A DNA stretch of 64,000 bases from NCBI GenBank assembly GCA_036924285.1, contig JAYKYS010000007.1, positions 2,790,001 to 2,854,000 on the forward strand. Direction: 5' to 3'. The position numbers were made by a program, and so were the translations under genes. Positions 47,074-57,803 of this stretch are shown here, one piece after another. The notes below the pieces were generated by a model. That model searched no databases. It saw only the letters and a program-made list of their open reading frames with translations, and was not told the origin of the DNA. Origin of the DNA: Asterella californica. Taxonomy: Eukaryota > Streptophyta > Marchantiopsida > Marchantiales > Aytoniaceae. Every line of letters begins with the position of its first letter. The stretch's first letter is position 1.

Positions 47074-49137
47074 CATAGGATTTCTGGAAGAGGCATAGAA
47101 GTCGACTGTGCTAAGGTAGAGGTCATTATGACACTTCACCCACCTGCTAACCCGACTCAGTTGAGAAGCTTCATGGGCAACATAGGATACTATAGGAGGT
47201 TTATTGACATGTACGCAGAGGTAGCAGGAAGACTCACTAAGTTGCTGAAGAAGTACGAACCATACATTTGGTCTTCTGAGCAACAGGAAGCATTCGAAGA
47301 AATGAAGAGGCTTCTGTCGGAATCCCCTGTCCTAAGACCACCTGATTGGGAGAGAGTCTTCCACATTTATGTGGATGTTTCTGCATTTGCCATAGGGGTG
47401 GTGTTGAGTCAGAAAGATGAGAAGAAGAAGGATTATCCCATCTACTACGCGGGAAGACAACTCAGTGATGCGGAGAAGAAGTACTCGACAACTGAAAGGG
47501 AGTGTCTTGGCATGATTTACTCCTCTAGGAAGTTTAGGCACTATCTTCTAGCCAACTCGTTTGTCTTCTATGTGGATCATTTCTCTGTGAAACATCTTGT
47601 AAAGAAAGCAGATTTGTCTGGTAGGATAGCTAGATGGATTCTTCTACTCCAGGAATTTACTTACACAGTTGAGTACAGGCCTGGAAAACAGCATGTTAAT
47701 GCTGACTACCTATCCAGATTAGAGACAGAACGACGAGAAGATGAAGTGGAAGACGAGTTCCCTGACGAGAAGCTGTTTTCAGTCTTCACAAAGACGCTTT
47801 CATCTGAGGGGGGGCGTACCACCTGCTTCCCAGAAGACGAGACTAGATCTTCTGATCCAGTCTTTGCGACTTCCACAGAAGAGTCGATCTTCAAGGACTT
47901 GAGGAAGTTCTTGGAGGACCAACAGTATCCCAAGGGATTGGATGCGGAGCAGAAGGCTGTCTTCTTACACAAGGCAGGTCCTTATGCCATCTTCCAGGGT
48001 ATCCTGTTTCGGAAGGGACATGACGAGAAGCTAAAGAGATGCCTTGAGCCCTCAGAGATTAAATCAGTGATCACAGGTCTTCACTACGAAGATGCTGGGG
48101 GTCACTACGGACTGAAAACCACAGTGAAGAAGATGTTAGACGCCGGATACTGGTGGCCGACCATGTATCGCGACACTTTTCATGAGATAAGGAAATGCGA
48201 TGCGTGCCAGAGAGTGGGAAGACCAACAGCTACTACTAGGTGGCCTCTTACTCTCATTCTTCCGCTTGCTCCTTTTGAAAAGTGGGGGATCGACTTTGTT
48301 GAGCCTATCGCCCCAGTGGCTAGAAGAACACGAGCAAGGTATATTTTGATAGCTACCGACTATGCTACCAAGATGGTGGAGGGCGAAGCAACAAGGAAGA
48401 ACGACGCCGTCGTAGTAGCCAGGTTCCTCTAGCATAACATTATCACTCGGTACGGATGTCCGCTGGAATTGGTATCAGATCGGGGTACTCATTTCTTAAA
48501 TGAGACTATCTCCCTCCTGACCCAATACTTCAGGATTAAGCATCGGAAGACGACGCCATACAACCCGAAAGCGAACGAACTAACGGAGAAGTCGAACGGT
48601 CTTCTGTGTAACATCCTGAACAAGGTAACTGTTAACCATGCGTATGATTGGGACACGAAATTGCCATCTGTGTTATGGACTTTTAGGATTTCATCTAAAG
48701 TCACAACCCAGAAGACACCCTTCTACCTAACTTATGACATAACACCTATTGTGCCCATCGAGTTAGAGGTCCCTACTTACAGGTTAGCCGTAACCGAACG
48801 CATGGAAGAGGAAGAAAGCCAGGAGCAGCGTCTTCTGAACTTTGTAGAGTTTGAAGAAGACAGGAATGCAGCTTTGGAAAAGACATACGAGGTACAAGCG
48901 CAACGTAAGGTGAACTACGATGGCAAGTTGAGGAAGGTGACCGTTGTGGATAGGGACTTGGTTCTTCTCTACGACAACCGACATCTTAAGTTCCCCGGGA
49001 AACTTCTCCTTCGCTGGATGGGTCATTACCGCGTCTTGGAGGTCTTCGACAATGGCTCCTTGCAGTTGGAAGAGTTGGACGGAACACTGATGACCACTCG
49101 TGTTAATGGGTGGCGTGTCAAGAAGTACTCGACGTAA
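47074..49137 (+). pseudogene. RNase H and integrase of element C
   Basis: In the same frame again. The RT connection (LRSFMGNIGYYRRFIDMYA) leads to RNase H (DVSAFAIGVVLSQ, TERECLGMIYSSRKFRHYLL, YVDHFSVKHLV, HVNADYLSRLE). The integrase HHCC domain (HYEDAGGHYG to CDACQRVGR) and DDE core (KWGIDFVEP, LELVSDRGTHF, PKANELTEKSNG) follow, then the GHYRV-type C-terminal domain. TAG 48430-48432 lies in the core. It ends at TAA 49135-49137, 58 bases before the 3' LTR. No chromodomain was seen. Confidence 0.92.
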
Positions 49138-49195
49138 ACAGAAGTACAGAAGACACTGATGTTTGCGAGGACGCAAACATGTGAGGGTCGGCGTA

Positions 49196-52100
49196 TGTGG
49201 TGCCCACAAATTACAGGATTCACGAATTTTTAAAATTTTTAAGATTAATAACTTGTTTGTATAACTGAAGAAGCGTTGTAACTTAAGGTTACGTCTTCCT
49301 TAGCAGGAAGATGATCTTACGAGCTGTTTGTAATAATAAGTTGACTTCTTCGGAAGACGACCATCTTCGGAAGAGCGTCTTCTCAGTTGCGTCTTCGGAA
49401 GACGGAAGACGGCGGAAGACGGAAAGACGGTGGAAGACATCCATCTTCCGGAAGACAGCGACGGCGAAGGCCTAACCACGACTTTTTCAGTAAAGGAGTA
49501 GTTGTACCTACTGGGTCGCACCGAACAGGTAGGTAGGTTAGGTAAGTCACCTAGGGTCGAAACCCCTAAACTGCGGGGAAGATACAAGAAGCGCATTAGT
49601 GGATTCTCAGCTTCCCGCAGCAGGAGCGCTCTTGGTGGAGAAGATCGATTTCAGAGTGATTGATTTGAGAGAGGAAATCAGCGAAGTGGAATTGAGTGAG
49701 GATAGGATCGATTAGAAGCTAGAAGCGAGGCGAGGTCGAATTGCTGAAGCACGGAAGGCAGGAAGCGAAGGCGTTTTCTGTGAGCTTCCGGGAAGCTGAC
49801 ATTGGAGGGTAGCTAAGTAGAATCAAAGGTGATTTGAGGCGTGGCCAGAAACTGACAGCGGAAGCAGCCGTGTGGGGTCGCATTGGAGCTAGGACCAGAG
49901 CCAGAAGCGCGCAGAAGGTCGAAGGCAACTCGGGAAGCAAAAGAAGATTGTAGAGGTTCTTCCCACGTTCTTTCCTCTTCCCACTTCTTCTCGCCCTTGT
50001 TTGGTATCCTCCGCGCTTCTCCGGTTGTTTGCAGGCAGCCTGATCGATTACCCCAATCCCCATTTCTTCCTATTGTGACATTGGGTGCGGAAGCGCTGCC
50101 CAATTTCTGTCAGGCAACTTCCTACTTCTTCCTGAGTTCAATTCGAGCTTCCCTACCCATCGTCCCCAAATTGACGATCCCAGCTATCAATTTCCCTATC
50201 CTACTACCTCTCTACCTCTGAAACCTGGAACAGAAGACACTTCAGAAGATTGGAACATCTTCGGAAGACGTTTCTGAACTTAACTGTCTTCGGAAGACTG
50301 TCTTCGGAAGTCGACTATAACCAATTCGTATCCAGAGTGGATTTGTGTTACTTTTGTGTTAAGAGAGGTTTGGTACGAATTCTGAGTGGTGTGGTGAGTT
50401 CTTTTGTTATTTCGAGAAGTTGGAAGTCGGGAACTAGGCCTGTGCCTCCCGGTCTTCCAAGCTTCTCAACTCCACATCTTCCTAGAGAGACTAGAAGACT
50501 GAAAGGCTGGCAAAATGAGCGAGAAGACGTGAGGGTCCATCGGGTCTCTTCTGTCCGACCCATAGCAGCCGTTCCTTCTTTTTCCCAAACTTAGGAGAGA
50601 GTCTTGAGAAGACTTGCTGGCAAAATCTGGAGAGAATGGTCGAGGGTCATGTCTTCCCACCAAGCAGCAAGCTTCTTCTGAGTGTGTATGAGAGGTGAGA
50701 AGTCAGAAGAACAGAGTGCAACTGTCTTGAGTCTGTTGTGAGGATAGATTACGCGTAGGAAGAAGAAGACAGGTGAGACCAGTGAAGAGAAGCCCGACTT
50801 CGGGAGGTCTTCCGAGAAAGACATTGAATCGAAAACTGTCCCGGGTGTCTTCCCAGAGGCCACTGTCACCGCAGGTGCCCGCAACCATCTTCTGAACCTG
50901 TTATGCACTTTATGTTTCGCGAATCTTGTATCTTCTGATAGGAAGTAGGATGTAATGCAAGGTGGGTTGTCTTCTTGGTAATCCATACGAGGCCTTGCTT
51001 AGTTAGGATGGTTTAGATATAGCTCGGAAGACGAGAGCTATCTAGGAAGTACTGTTAGAATCCCGGAAGACGGAGTAGTTGTCTTCTGGAAGACTAGTTT
51101 CGTCTTCTGAGAAGTAGAAGCTAGACTGTGGACACTTGGGAAGGACTGAGCCTCCAACTCACAGTAAACACGTGTGGCTTAGTGCAACAGAGTTTTCAAG
51201 CATGTCGATGCATCCGCGAGGCTTGGTGTTACCAACGGCAGAATTGGTCGAGGCCACTCCTTTCCTCAAGAAGTTGGGTCTCGACTTCTTCATGTGGGAT
51301 TGAAACCTCGCCGATCAAGGACTTCTGGAGGAGGTGTGGGCAGCATTGCCATCTCGCAACCGTGTACCTGCGAAGGCAGGAGTAGCTCGAGGAAGACCAT
51401 CTTCCTAGACTGAAGATTGGTGACGCAGGGCTTTCCACAGGCCAGAATCCGAGGACCGAGGGTATTGGTTTGAGAAGAAGATTTTGCCCAGTGTCATGAG
51501 TACGTGGCATGTGCCTAGGAGCACCACTTGTCTTTTCGTGGAAGACAAGCAGGGTAGGAATGGGTGGAAGATTGAATCTTACTGGGAGCCGAAGAAGCGA
51601 CTTCTGGCGAAGCTGTTTCCGCATCTCTTCCTCAAGGAGAAAGCGCAGAAGACGAGGTACCTGGGAGATCAAGACGTAGAGTTCTTGGAAGCAGTGTGGG
51701 ATGAAAGAGTGCCCATCTACTGGGGCACATACGTCCACAACTATGTATAGGCGGAGCTAGCGTACTTGGGTACCCCGGCGGGATGACACTTGACACCTTT
51801 CCTCTGCTACTTGTACGTAGCCATGAGGGATCTTGGGGAAGATCAGCTGGCGAAGTATGGACCAACAGGGCAACAGGAAGAGAAGGAGGAGACCTCGGAA
51901 GACGACGACCGAGCAGCAGCCGCAACTCCCCCTCTCACTCTGATGCCACAGCTGAGGCCCGGCTCTCACCAGAAGACGCTTCTGGTGAGGGAAGACGAGT
52001 CTAGTGGGTCGGAAGACTCCACGCCACCGAGGAAGATGGGTCCTAGAAGTGTACCTAGGAAGCCCACCTCCCTCATTCATTCAGGATCGGAGTCCGACTC

Positions 52101-53639
52101 GGAAGAAGAACTGCTGAGTACCCAATCGGAGCAGAAGACCGCTTCTGCAACACCTGGGAGTCTTCTCTAGACTCCAGAAGACAAGAGAAGAAGGAATACT
52201 CCTACTACGATGTGGGGAAGCGCAGTGAAGAGAACCGCTCCTGCCATGAGGGATCTTCTACCCCGGAAGATGAGAAGGGTAGCTTCTTCTCGTGCGCAGA
52301 AGATGAAGGTCATCGTGGTGGAAGAGGCATCCTTGCCTTTGGAAGACAAGGTCGACACCTCCGAGCGAGTGATGGAGATGAACCTGTCTTCCGCAGGAAG
52401 AAGACTGGAAGAGTTTAGCGCCTTCTTCCACAAGGAGATCCAGCCAGCTATGGAGTTGCTGGAGAAGAGAGCGAAGGCACAAGAGAGGCCCTTGCAACCT
52501 GGATTCGGTCTGCGCACCTTGCTGCGACAGGAAGAAGACCAGAAGAAGACGGAGTCACTGGAAGCTAGTCTCCGCACCACGGAGAAGCTCGTAGCAAGAT
52601 ACAAGGCGGAAGCAGCCGCTTCTACCAAGGAGCTGGTGCAGCTTCGGAAGAGCAACCAGGAGTTGCAGGCGCGTGCACAACAACGCGATCAGGAGGTTCT
52701 CCGAGTGCGGGAGAAGATCACCGTCCTCGCAGAGGAGAAGATGACATGGGCGAAGCAGCAAGAAGCCGCAAAAGCGCGAGTTGCAGTCGAGAAGACGTAG
52801 CGGGAAGCAGCGGAGACTCGTGCACAGGAGATGCTAGTACAGTTGGTGGAAGCGCTTCGGAAAAAGTTCAACTTCACCGCGGGTAGGAAGTTACTTACCT
52901 TGGCTAGAGGATGGGACAGCGAGTCCAAGACAATGTTGGTGGAATGCAGGGAGAGCATGTTCAGATACTTGGATCGGCAGATAGAGGGAGTGAAACACTT
53001 TATGGTCTTCCTTCGCTTCCGATACCTGCAACTGCATCTTCTCAAGCTCCAGCACCATCTATTGGATCCGGACTGGAGAAGGAGGAGTTCGACCTCGCTG
53101 TGCACTTGGTAGTGACAGCGTTGGAAGCCGAGAAGACACCGGAAGACGCCCCGGAAGACAGGAAGACGAGCCGTCTTCCCAAGTATTCCGCGTGGAGGAA
53201 GCGACTTCTTCGGATCCCTATGAGGTCACCATGGTCCCTAGTACCGCACCCGTGCCTCAGAAGACCGAAGACGCACCACTCGACTCTGCTTCCCAGAAGA
53301 CGCTTCCGTCTTCCGAAGCAGAAGCCGAAGCCGAGGAAGACGCAGCTGCAGCGACAGCAGGGCCAGCGAAGAGCGATGAGGAGGAAGTCACCTCAGTGAC
53401 ACTCGAGGTAACTGCAGGGCTTTCTAGCTTATCAGAAGCCGCGTTAGGAGCTCTGATAGGTAGAGGTTGCCTCCGTGCAATCAGAATAGATAGTAACCGA
53501 AGTGACACACTCTCAGTTTAGTAGGACCGAACATGCTATCTTAAAGGTGGCAGTTTTCCATGTAAAATTAGTTAGGACACCATGTGGCAGCATAGGTAGC
53601 GTAGGAGAACAAGGTGGATGGCTAATTAGGAGGGGGAAC
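49196..53639 (+). mobile_element. Family C 3' LTR, truncated by element D
   Basis: It starts TGTGGTGCCCACAAATTAC and aligns with the 5' LTR up to GGGGGAAC at 53639, where element D begins. In copy 2 the same sequence continues GGAACCGCTTGC, so about 1.4 kb should follow beyond D with the duplication GGAAC. The sequence just before it (GTGAGGGTCGGCGTA) is only a weak polypurine tract. Confidence 0.92.
51202..53489 (+). pseudogene. LTR-resident coiled-coil ORF, copy 3 (3' LTR of element C)
   Basis: It has the same start and course as copies 1 and 2, but is the most damaged. Stops lie in the N-terminal third (WD followed by TGA near 51301, TAG near 51405, TGA near 51421), with further stops near 51748 and 52168, and TAG 52798-52800 in the coiled coil. 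The one-base deletion near 52990 is shared with copy 2, and about 13 bases are lost near 53460. The coiled-coil register and acidic tail remain readable. Confidence 0.72.
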
Positions 53640-54550
53640 TGTAAACCCTCCGCGGTCCTATCGATCAACTACCCCCCGATCTCTCAACCTCCACGATCGT
53701 CATCCACGAATCTGCAACATGTCGGGCCTGTCTCTCACTCAGGGGTCACCTCTGATGGCTTTGATGGAAGCACACCATGAACTTGAAGGGAAAATGCTGA
53801 GTTCACTCATTCATACACCCACAAACTTATCAACTAAAATCTCCTTAAACACATCAACTAAAATCCTCCATTCTAACGACGTCTCTAAAGTTCTCACATG
53901 CTAAAAATATCCCACACTCTCTATATTACTCAAGTTGTCATTACGACAATGTGAAAACAAGGATGAGGAGCTCTTCTCTACTCCTCTATTTATACATTCT
54001 AGGTTTTTACTTTGGTACCCTGGTAACTCAGCCGTAACTACTTTTACCGGGTTTTACTAAGATATTACTTAAGGTAAAAGCATTGATCACATGAGCTTTT
54101 TACCTTTTCACATGGGCTTATTCCTTCAAAGTCAACAACTTCTAGAAGGATTCTAGAATATTCTCAAGGAATCTCGAATTTCCACCCCCCCTCTACACTA
54201 GGACCCACTAAAAAGGAAACATGTGGAATCTCTTCTTGTTTTTAATGCCCACAAAGTCCACAACTTTAATCCAACCACTAATATCAAGTCAAAAAGGAGA
54301 TAAGGGATACTTTCCACCTCCTTTCTACCTTTTAGACAAGATGACAAGATAGTAGTGCTCACTCTTTAGCAAATATCTGAATTCTGCCAAAAGTACAGCT
54401 AAGTTTAACCATAACTAACTTTTAGCTAGTCATGACTAACTTGATACCTCCTAAAAGTACTTTGGCAGCAAATAAACATTCTCAACACTTAGTTAGAACT
54501 AAACACCTTACTAATAGACAAACTTCCTATGTGTAACATAGGTCGTTACA
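53640..54550 (-). mobile_element. 3' LTR of element D (911 bp)
   Basis: On the minus strand it begins TGTAACGACCTATG and ends at TTTACA (plus strand TGTAAA at 53640), giving TGTAA/TTACA inverted ends. It lies directly against the polypurine tract. The partner LTR is outside the window. No ORF is convincing. Confidence 0.85.
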
Positions 54551-54563
54551 TTTTACCCCCAGA
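54551..54563 (-). other. Polypurine tract of element D
   Basis: Minus-strand TCTGGGGGTAAAA joins the integrase stop codon (54564-54566) to the LTR, an unusually compact junction. Confidence 0.75.
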
Positions 54564-55609
54564 CTAAATTTTCGCTCCGTCCTCGGAGTGAAGAGAGAAC
54601 TTTCGTCGATGAAACAACTTCAACTTGTCATGGTTGACCCGATCGAATCTCCTTCCTCCCAACTCCTGAAGGTCATATGTGAAGTTGCTCCACACCTTAT
54701 CTACAACAAAAGGACCAAAATATCTCGGAAGAAACTTCTTCCTAGCCCTCTTGAATCTGATAGCATCATACAACATAACCCAATCTCCGACTTGAAAAGG
54801 TTTTACCTCCCTCTTGCCCAACCGTTTGTCGTAACTCTTCTTTTGATACGCCTGAGCTCGTTCCATCCGGATCATTGCTACCGCTCGGGTCTCTTCCAAC
54901 TCCATGAGTTGCTCCCTTCTTGATCTGACCACGTCTTCTCCTCTCGACCTCTTCAACTTTCGTTGAATAGTTTGAAAAGTATCCAATTCGAATTGGATCG
55001 GCAACTTGGACTCCACTCCATAAACCAGTCGAAATGAGGAGTAGCCAGTAGAAGTCTTTGTAGTCGTTCGGTACTCCCATAAGATGGCATGTAGCCTCTT
55101 ATCCCAAGTATGTTTCACAGTTTCAACACCAGCATCTTTGGCGAGCATCATACAAAGTGTAAGATTGGTCTTCTCCGCAAGACCATTAGCATTTGGTTTG
55201 TATGAGATCGTTACTCGTGGCTTGATAGAAAGTGTTGTAGCATAGCAGTAGTCATGCTCCCTACAAACTCTCCTCCTCTATCTGAGACCAACTCTAACGG
55301 ACATCCAAATCTCGTGATGATCCTCTCCCATAGGAATCTACCGACTTCTGTTTCATTGGTCTCCCTCAAAGGTCTAGCCTCTACCCACTTGGTACAATAG
55401 TCAGTGGCGACTACAATGTATCTATTGCCTCGAGGTGTCTTATTAAGAGGACCTACAAAGTCAATACCCCATTTCTCAAACGGCCCTAATACTGGAATTG
55501 ATCTTAACGGAGGTGTTCTAGTAGACTTTAGAGCAAATGCTTGACATACGTCACAAGTTTTGCAATAGTCTAAACACTCTTTGAAAATCCCTCTCCAGTG
55601 ATAACCCGC
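54564..55609 (-). pseudogene. Integrase of element D, catalytic and C-terminal part
   Basis: The minus-strand frame continues from the element B junction: DAGYHWRGIFKECLDYC, CDVCQ (end of the zinc domain), KWGIDFVGP and LELVSDRGGEF (core aspartates). A frameshift near 55222 precedes NANGLAEKTN (core Glu). Then come LWEYRTTTKTSTGYSSF and RYFGPFVVDK (GPY-type motif), ending FHRRKF and TAG. The protein would insert the element. It is dead through the frameshift and the element B insertion. Confidence 0.88.
55606..55609. repeat. 4-bp target duplication CCGC, left of element B
   Basis: CCGC precedes the LTR start at 55610 and matches 62118-62121. Joining the flanks gives one CCGC and restores the integrase frame of element D. 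Confidence 0.92.
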
Positions 55610-55685
55610 TGTCGTGTCGTGGACCGGCTCCTACATGAAAATCAAATTTTGACTTTTGTCGCTCCAAAGACACTTATGGGTAAGA

Positions 55686-56156
55686 CAAGCTAGGCCTTAG
55701 CTTACGAGTTTTTGGCACAATGTCAGATCTCCATTTCCATCGCATAGATGGGTAGAGCTCCTGGTCAGCTTTCCATAAGCACTTTGTCTACTTCGTTTGG
55801 ACGCCTAGTGGAGAAGTTACAGGACTCGAAAGATGGAGAAAACAAGCTAGGCCCCAGCTTATGGGTTTTTGGCACCATTTCAGATCTTTGTTTTCATCGC
55901 ATAGATGGGTAGAGCTCCTTGTCAGCTTTCCATAGGCATCTTGTCTACTTCGTTTGGGCGCCTAGTGGAGAAGTTACAAGACTCGAAAGATGGAGAAAAG
56001 AAGCTAGGCCCCAGCTTACGAGCTTTTGGCGCAACTTCGGATCTTCACTTTCATCACATGGATGGGTAGAGCTCGTTGTCAGCTTTCCATGGGCATCTTG
56101 TTTACTTCGTTTGGACATCCAGGGAAGAAGTTATGCGATTCGAAAGAAGGTAAAAT
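55686..56156 (+). repeat. Tandem array, three 157-bp units, in the 5' LTR of B
   Basis: Units start at 55686, 55843 and 56000 with CAAGCTAGGCCCCAGCTTA-like sequence, and a partial fourth starts at 56157. Each includes ATGGGTAGAGCTC and CTACTTCGTTTGG. The array is repeated in the 3' LTR (60172-60642). The position in the promoter-proximal LTR suggests enhancer-like repeats, which is inference. Confidence 0.92.
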
Positions 56157-56436
56157 CAAGCTAGGCCCCTAATTACTTGCTGACTGGGTATTTAGGGCTC
56201 CAGGCGTTATATCAAAGACGCAAGGGGCCTGCTTCTTATTATTGAGGGTTGAACTTCGTACGTACAGACTGTAACAAGGGGGCTGCTTAAGGGGCTTGCT
56301 TGCGCCTGCGACATGTCAGCGGACGGTGCGGGAGATTTGGATGTCCAATGCAAGCGCGCAAGGCGTCGTTGGGTTCAGATCTGAGCAGGCTACGCACTGG
56401 TTCAAACGGTTTGGGAAGAGAGGGATCAGGGGTTGT

Positions 56437-57060
56437 GTTCTGAGTGAAATTGAGACGCAGGAAGTAGATTTGGAGTTTTCAGTTACCTGTGAAGGAGAGT
56501 TGGACCGTGCGGGCCGTTCCGGAGTCCAAACTTGCTGTCCTTGGATCCAACGGGATCAGAACACCGAGTTCTACAGGAAATTGAAGACGGTACCAGTTTT
56601 CATCGGGCGGTTTGGAAGTTCTGAGTGAAATTGGCTCGCAGGGAAGCGCTTACATCAGATTTTCGTTCACCTGCGACCTGAGGTTGGGCTGTACTTCGCG
56701 ATCGGTGAGCCAAGCTCTTCGTTCTTGGTGCCTACGCGATCAGGGAGTCCTCATGTACGCATAGGAGAAGACTGTAAGTGAATTGGATTGTTGGTTTGGG
56801 TGTGGTGAGCGAATTTGAGCCGCAGGAAGCTTATTTACGTCAGTTTTTTGCAACCTGCGACCAAATTTCTCGAATGGTTTTGCAAGGGGAACTCCAAACG
56901 GCTTGTTTGGAGTCTTGTTGGGTTCAGGGTAGCTAGATCTACCTACCAGAGAAAACAGATATCAGTTTGGACGATCCGTTTGTGCGGTGTGAGCGATTTT
57001 AAGCCGCAGGGAGGAGTTTTTGGAGGTTCGGTCACCTGCGACCGAAAATCGGCGATATCT
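56437..57060 (+). repeat. Degenerate tandem array, four units of about 183 bp, in the 5' LTR of B
   Basis: A CGCAGG box recurs at 56456, 56637, 56821 and 57005 (spacing 181, 184, 184). Each is preceded by GAGYGAAWTTGA-like sequence and followed about 50 bases later by a CACCTGCGACC-like box (the first as TTACCTGTGAAGG). Units are much more diverged than the 157-bp array, so this array is older. Confidence 0.75.
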
Positions 57061-57634
57061 CGGCTGTTGGGAGTCGGATCTGAAGGTTTCTTGGGTTAAC
57101 GGAGTCAGCGGAGAAGACCCTATCGACATCTGAAGTCCGTCCAGCGAAAGGAGGAAGTTCCCAGATAGGCCTTTTTCGGTTCCTTCGCTACAGGTTTAGT
57201 CCTTTTGAGTTCGTTAAGGACTTAGTTGGTTGTGTATGGCTTGTGGTAGCTAGTTTTAGCCAAGAGCTAGTGTGTGGATGTGGTTTGGACTTGGGTTTGG
57301 ATCGCGTGATACTGTTGTGGCTCTGGTTGTTAGCAAAGAGAAGTTTCTCTTGCTTTGAGCTACGCTTTGGCGATTTCAGGCTAGGGTTGCGATTCAGGGG
57401 TTTGTTTTAGGGCTTCTGAAGTAGGTTACAGTCCGCTCTAGTCTGTTCCTCAGTTTTGTGCTGTTAGGAGAAAAAAACGGCAGTGTACATACATTCAGAG
57501 TGGTATATATTGCGCGTTCGTTTTTGTGGTTGTTCCTCTCTGTCTCGTCTTGTTTGGCACACAGCATCTCCACAGCCAGGAACCTCGCGTTTTCCTGGAC
57601 ATCCTTCACGCACAAAATATCCGACACGATACGG

Positions 57635-57652
57635 TGGTGAACTCGACGTGAA
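57635..57652 (+). other. Primer binding site of element B
   Basis: TGGTGAACTCGACGTGAA is identical to the site of element A (34048-34065), and similarity extends some 15 bases further. It lies three bases after the LTR. Confidence 0.78.
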
Positions 57653-57803
57653 GGTCCGGGGTGGAGATATTTGTGTGTCTGAACTGGACAGAAGAGATCA
57701 GCAATCATGAACGAGGATGAAGATGGGTTTGGTTGTTCGGGAGGATGTTGTGGACCTGAGATGATGGATTTCTAGACGGTTGGGATCATGGGAGGATGGG
57801 AGG

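Larger units (their letters stand above)
26251..53639 (+). mobile_element. Complete Ty3/gypsy element, family C, with 5.9 kb LTRs; nested insertions by A and D
   Basis: The order is 5' LTR (26251-31645 and 42025-42546, split by element A), primer site (42565-42582), gag-pol (42925-49137) and 3' LTR (49196-53639, cut by element D). LTR ends are TGTGGTG and CACTACA, near-perfect inverted repeats. The left flank is ATTAT (26246-26250), which should recur after the rest of the 3' LTR beyond the window. Pol order PR-RT-RNaseH-IN is that of Ty3/gypsy. The primer site and RT place it near the plant Tat/Athila group, though this needs a tree. The reading frame is dead (five internal stops). Confidence 0.93.
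55610..57631 (+). mobile_element. 5' LTR of element B
   Basis: TGTCGTGTCGTGGACC to CCGACACGATA, 2022 bp. It contains a 3-copy 157-bp tandem array and a 4-copy array of about 183 bp. Open frames in it, repeated in the 3' LTR, have no recognisable domain. Confidence 0.93.

Noticed and set aside
53502..53904. ORFs across the border of the C LTR and element D
   Set aside because: They span the insertion junction at 53640 and so cannot be original genes.
55686..56156. CRISPR-like array
   Set aside because: Units are contiguous 157-bp tandem repeats without unique spacers, inside an LTR of a eukaryotic element.
56296..56628. 110-codon ORF in the element B LTR, repeated at 60782-61114
   Set aside because: It is present twice only because the LTR is; it overlaps the degenerate tandem array and shows no domain.
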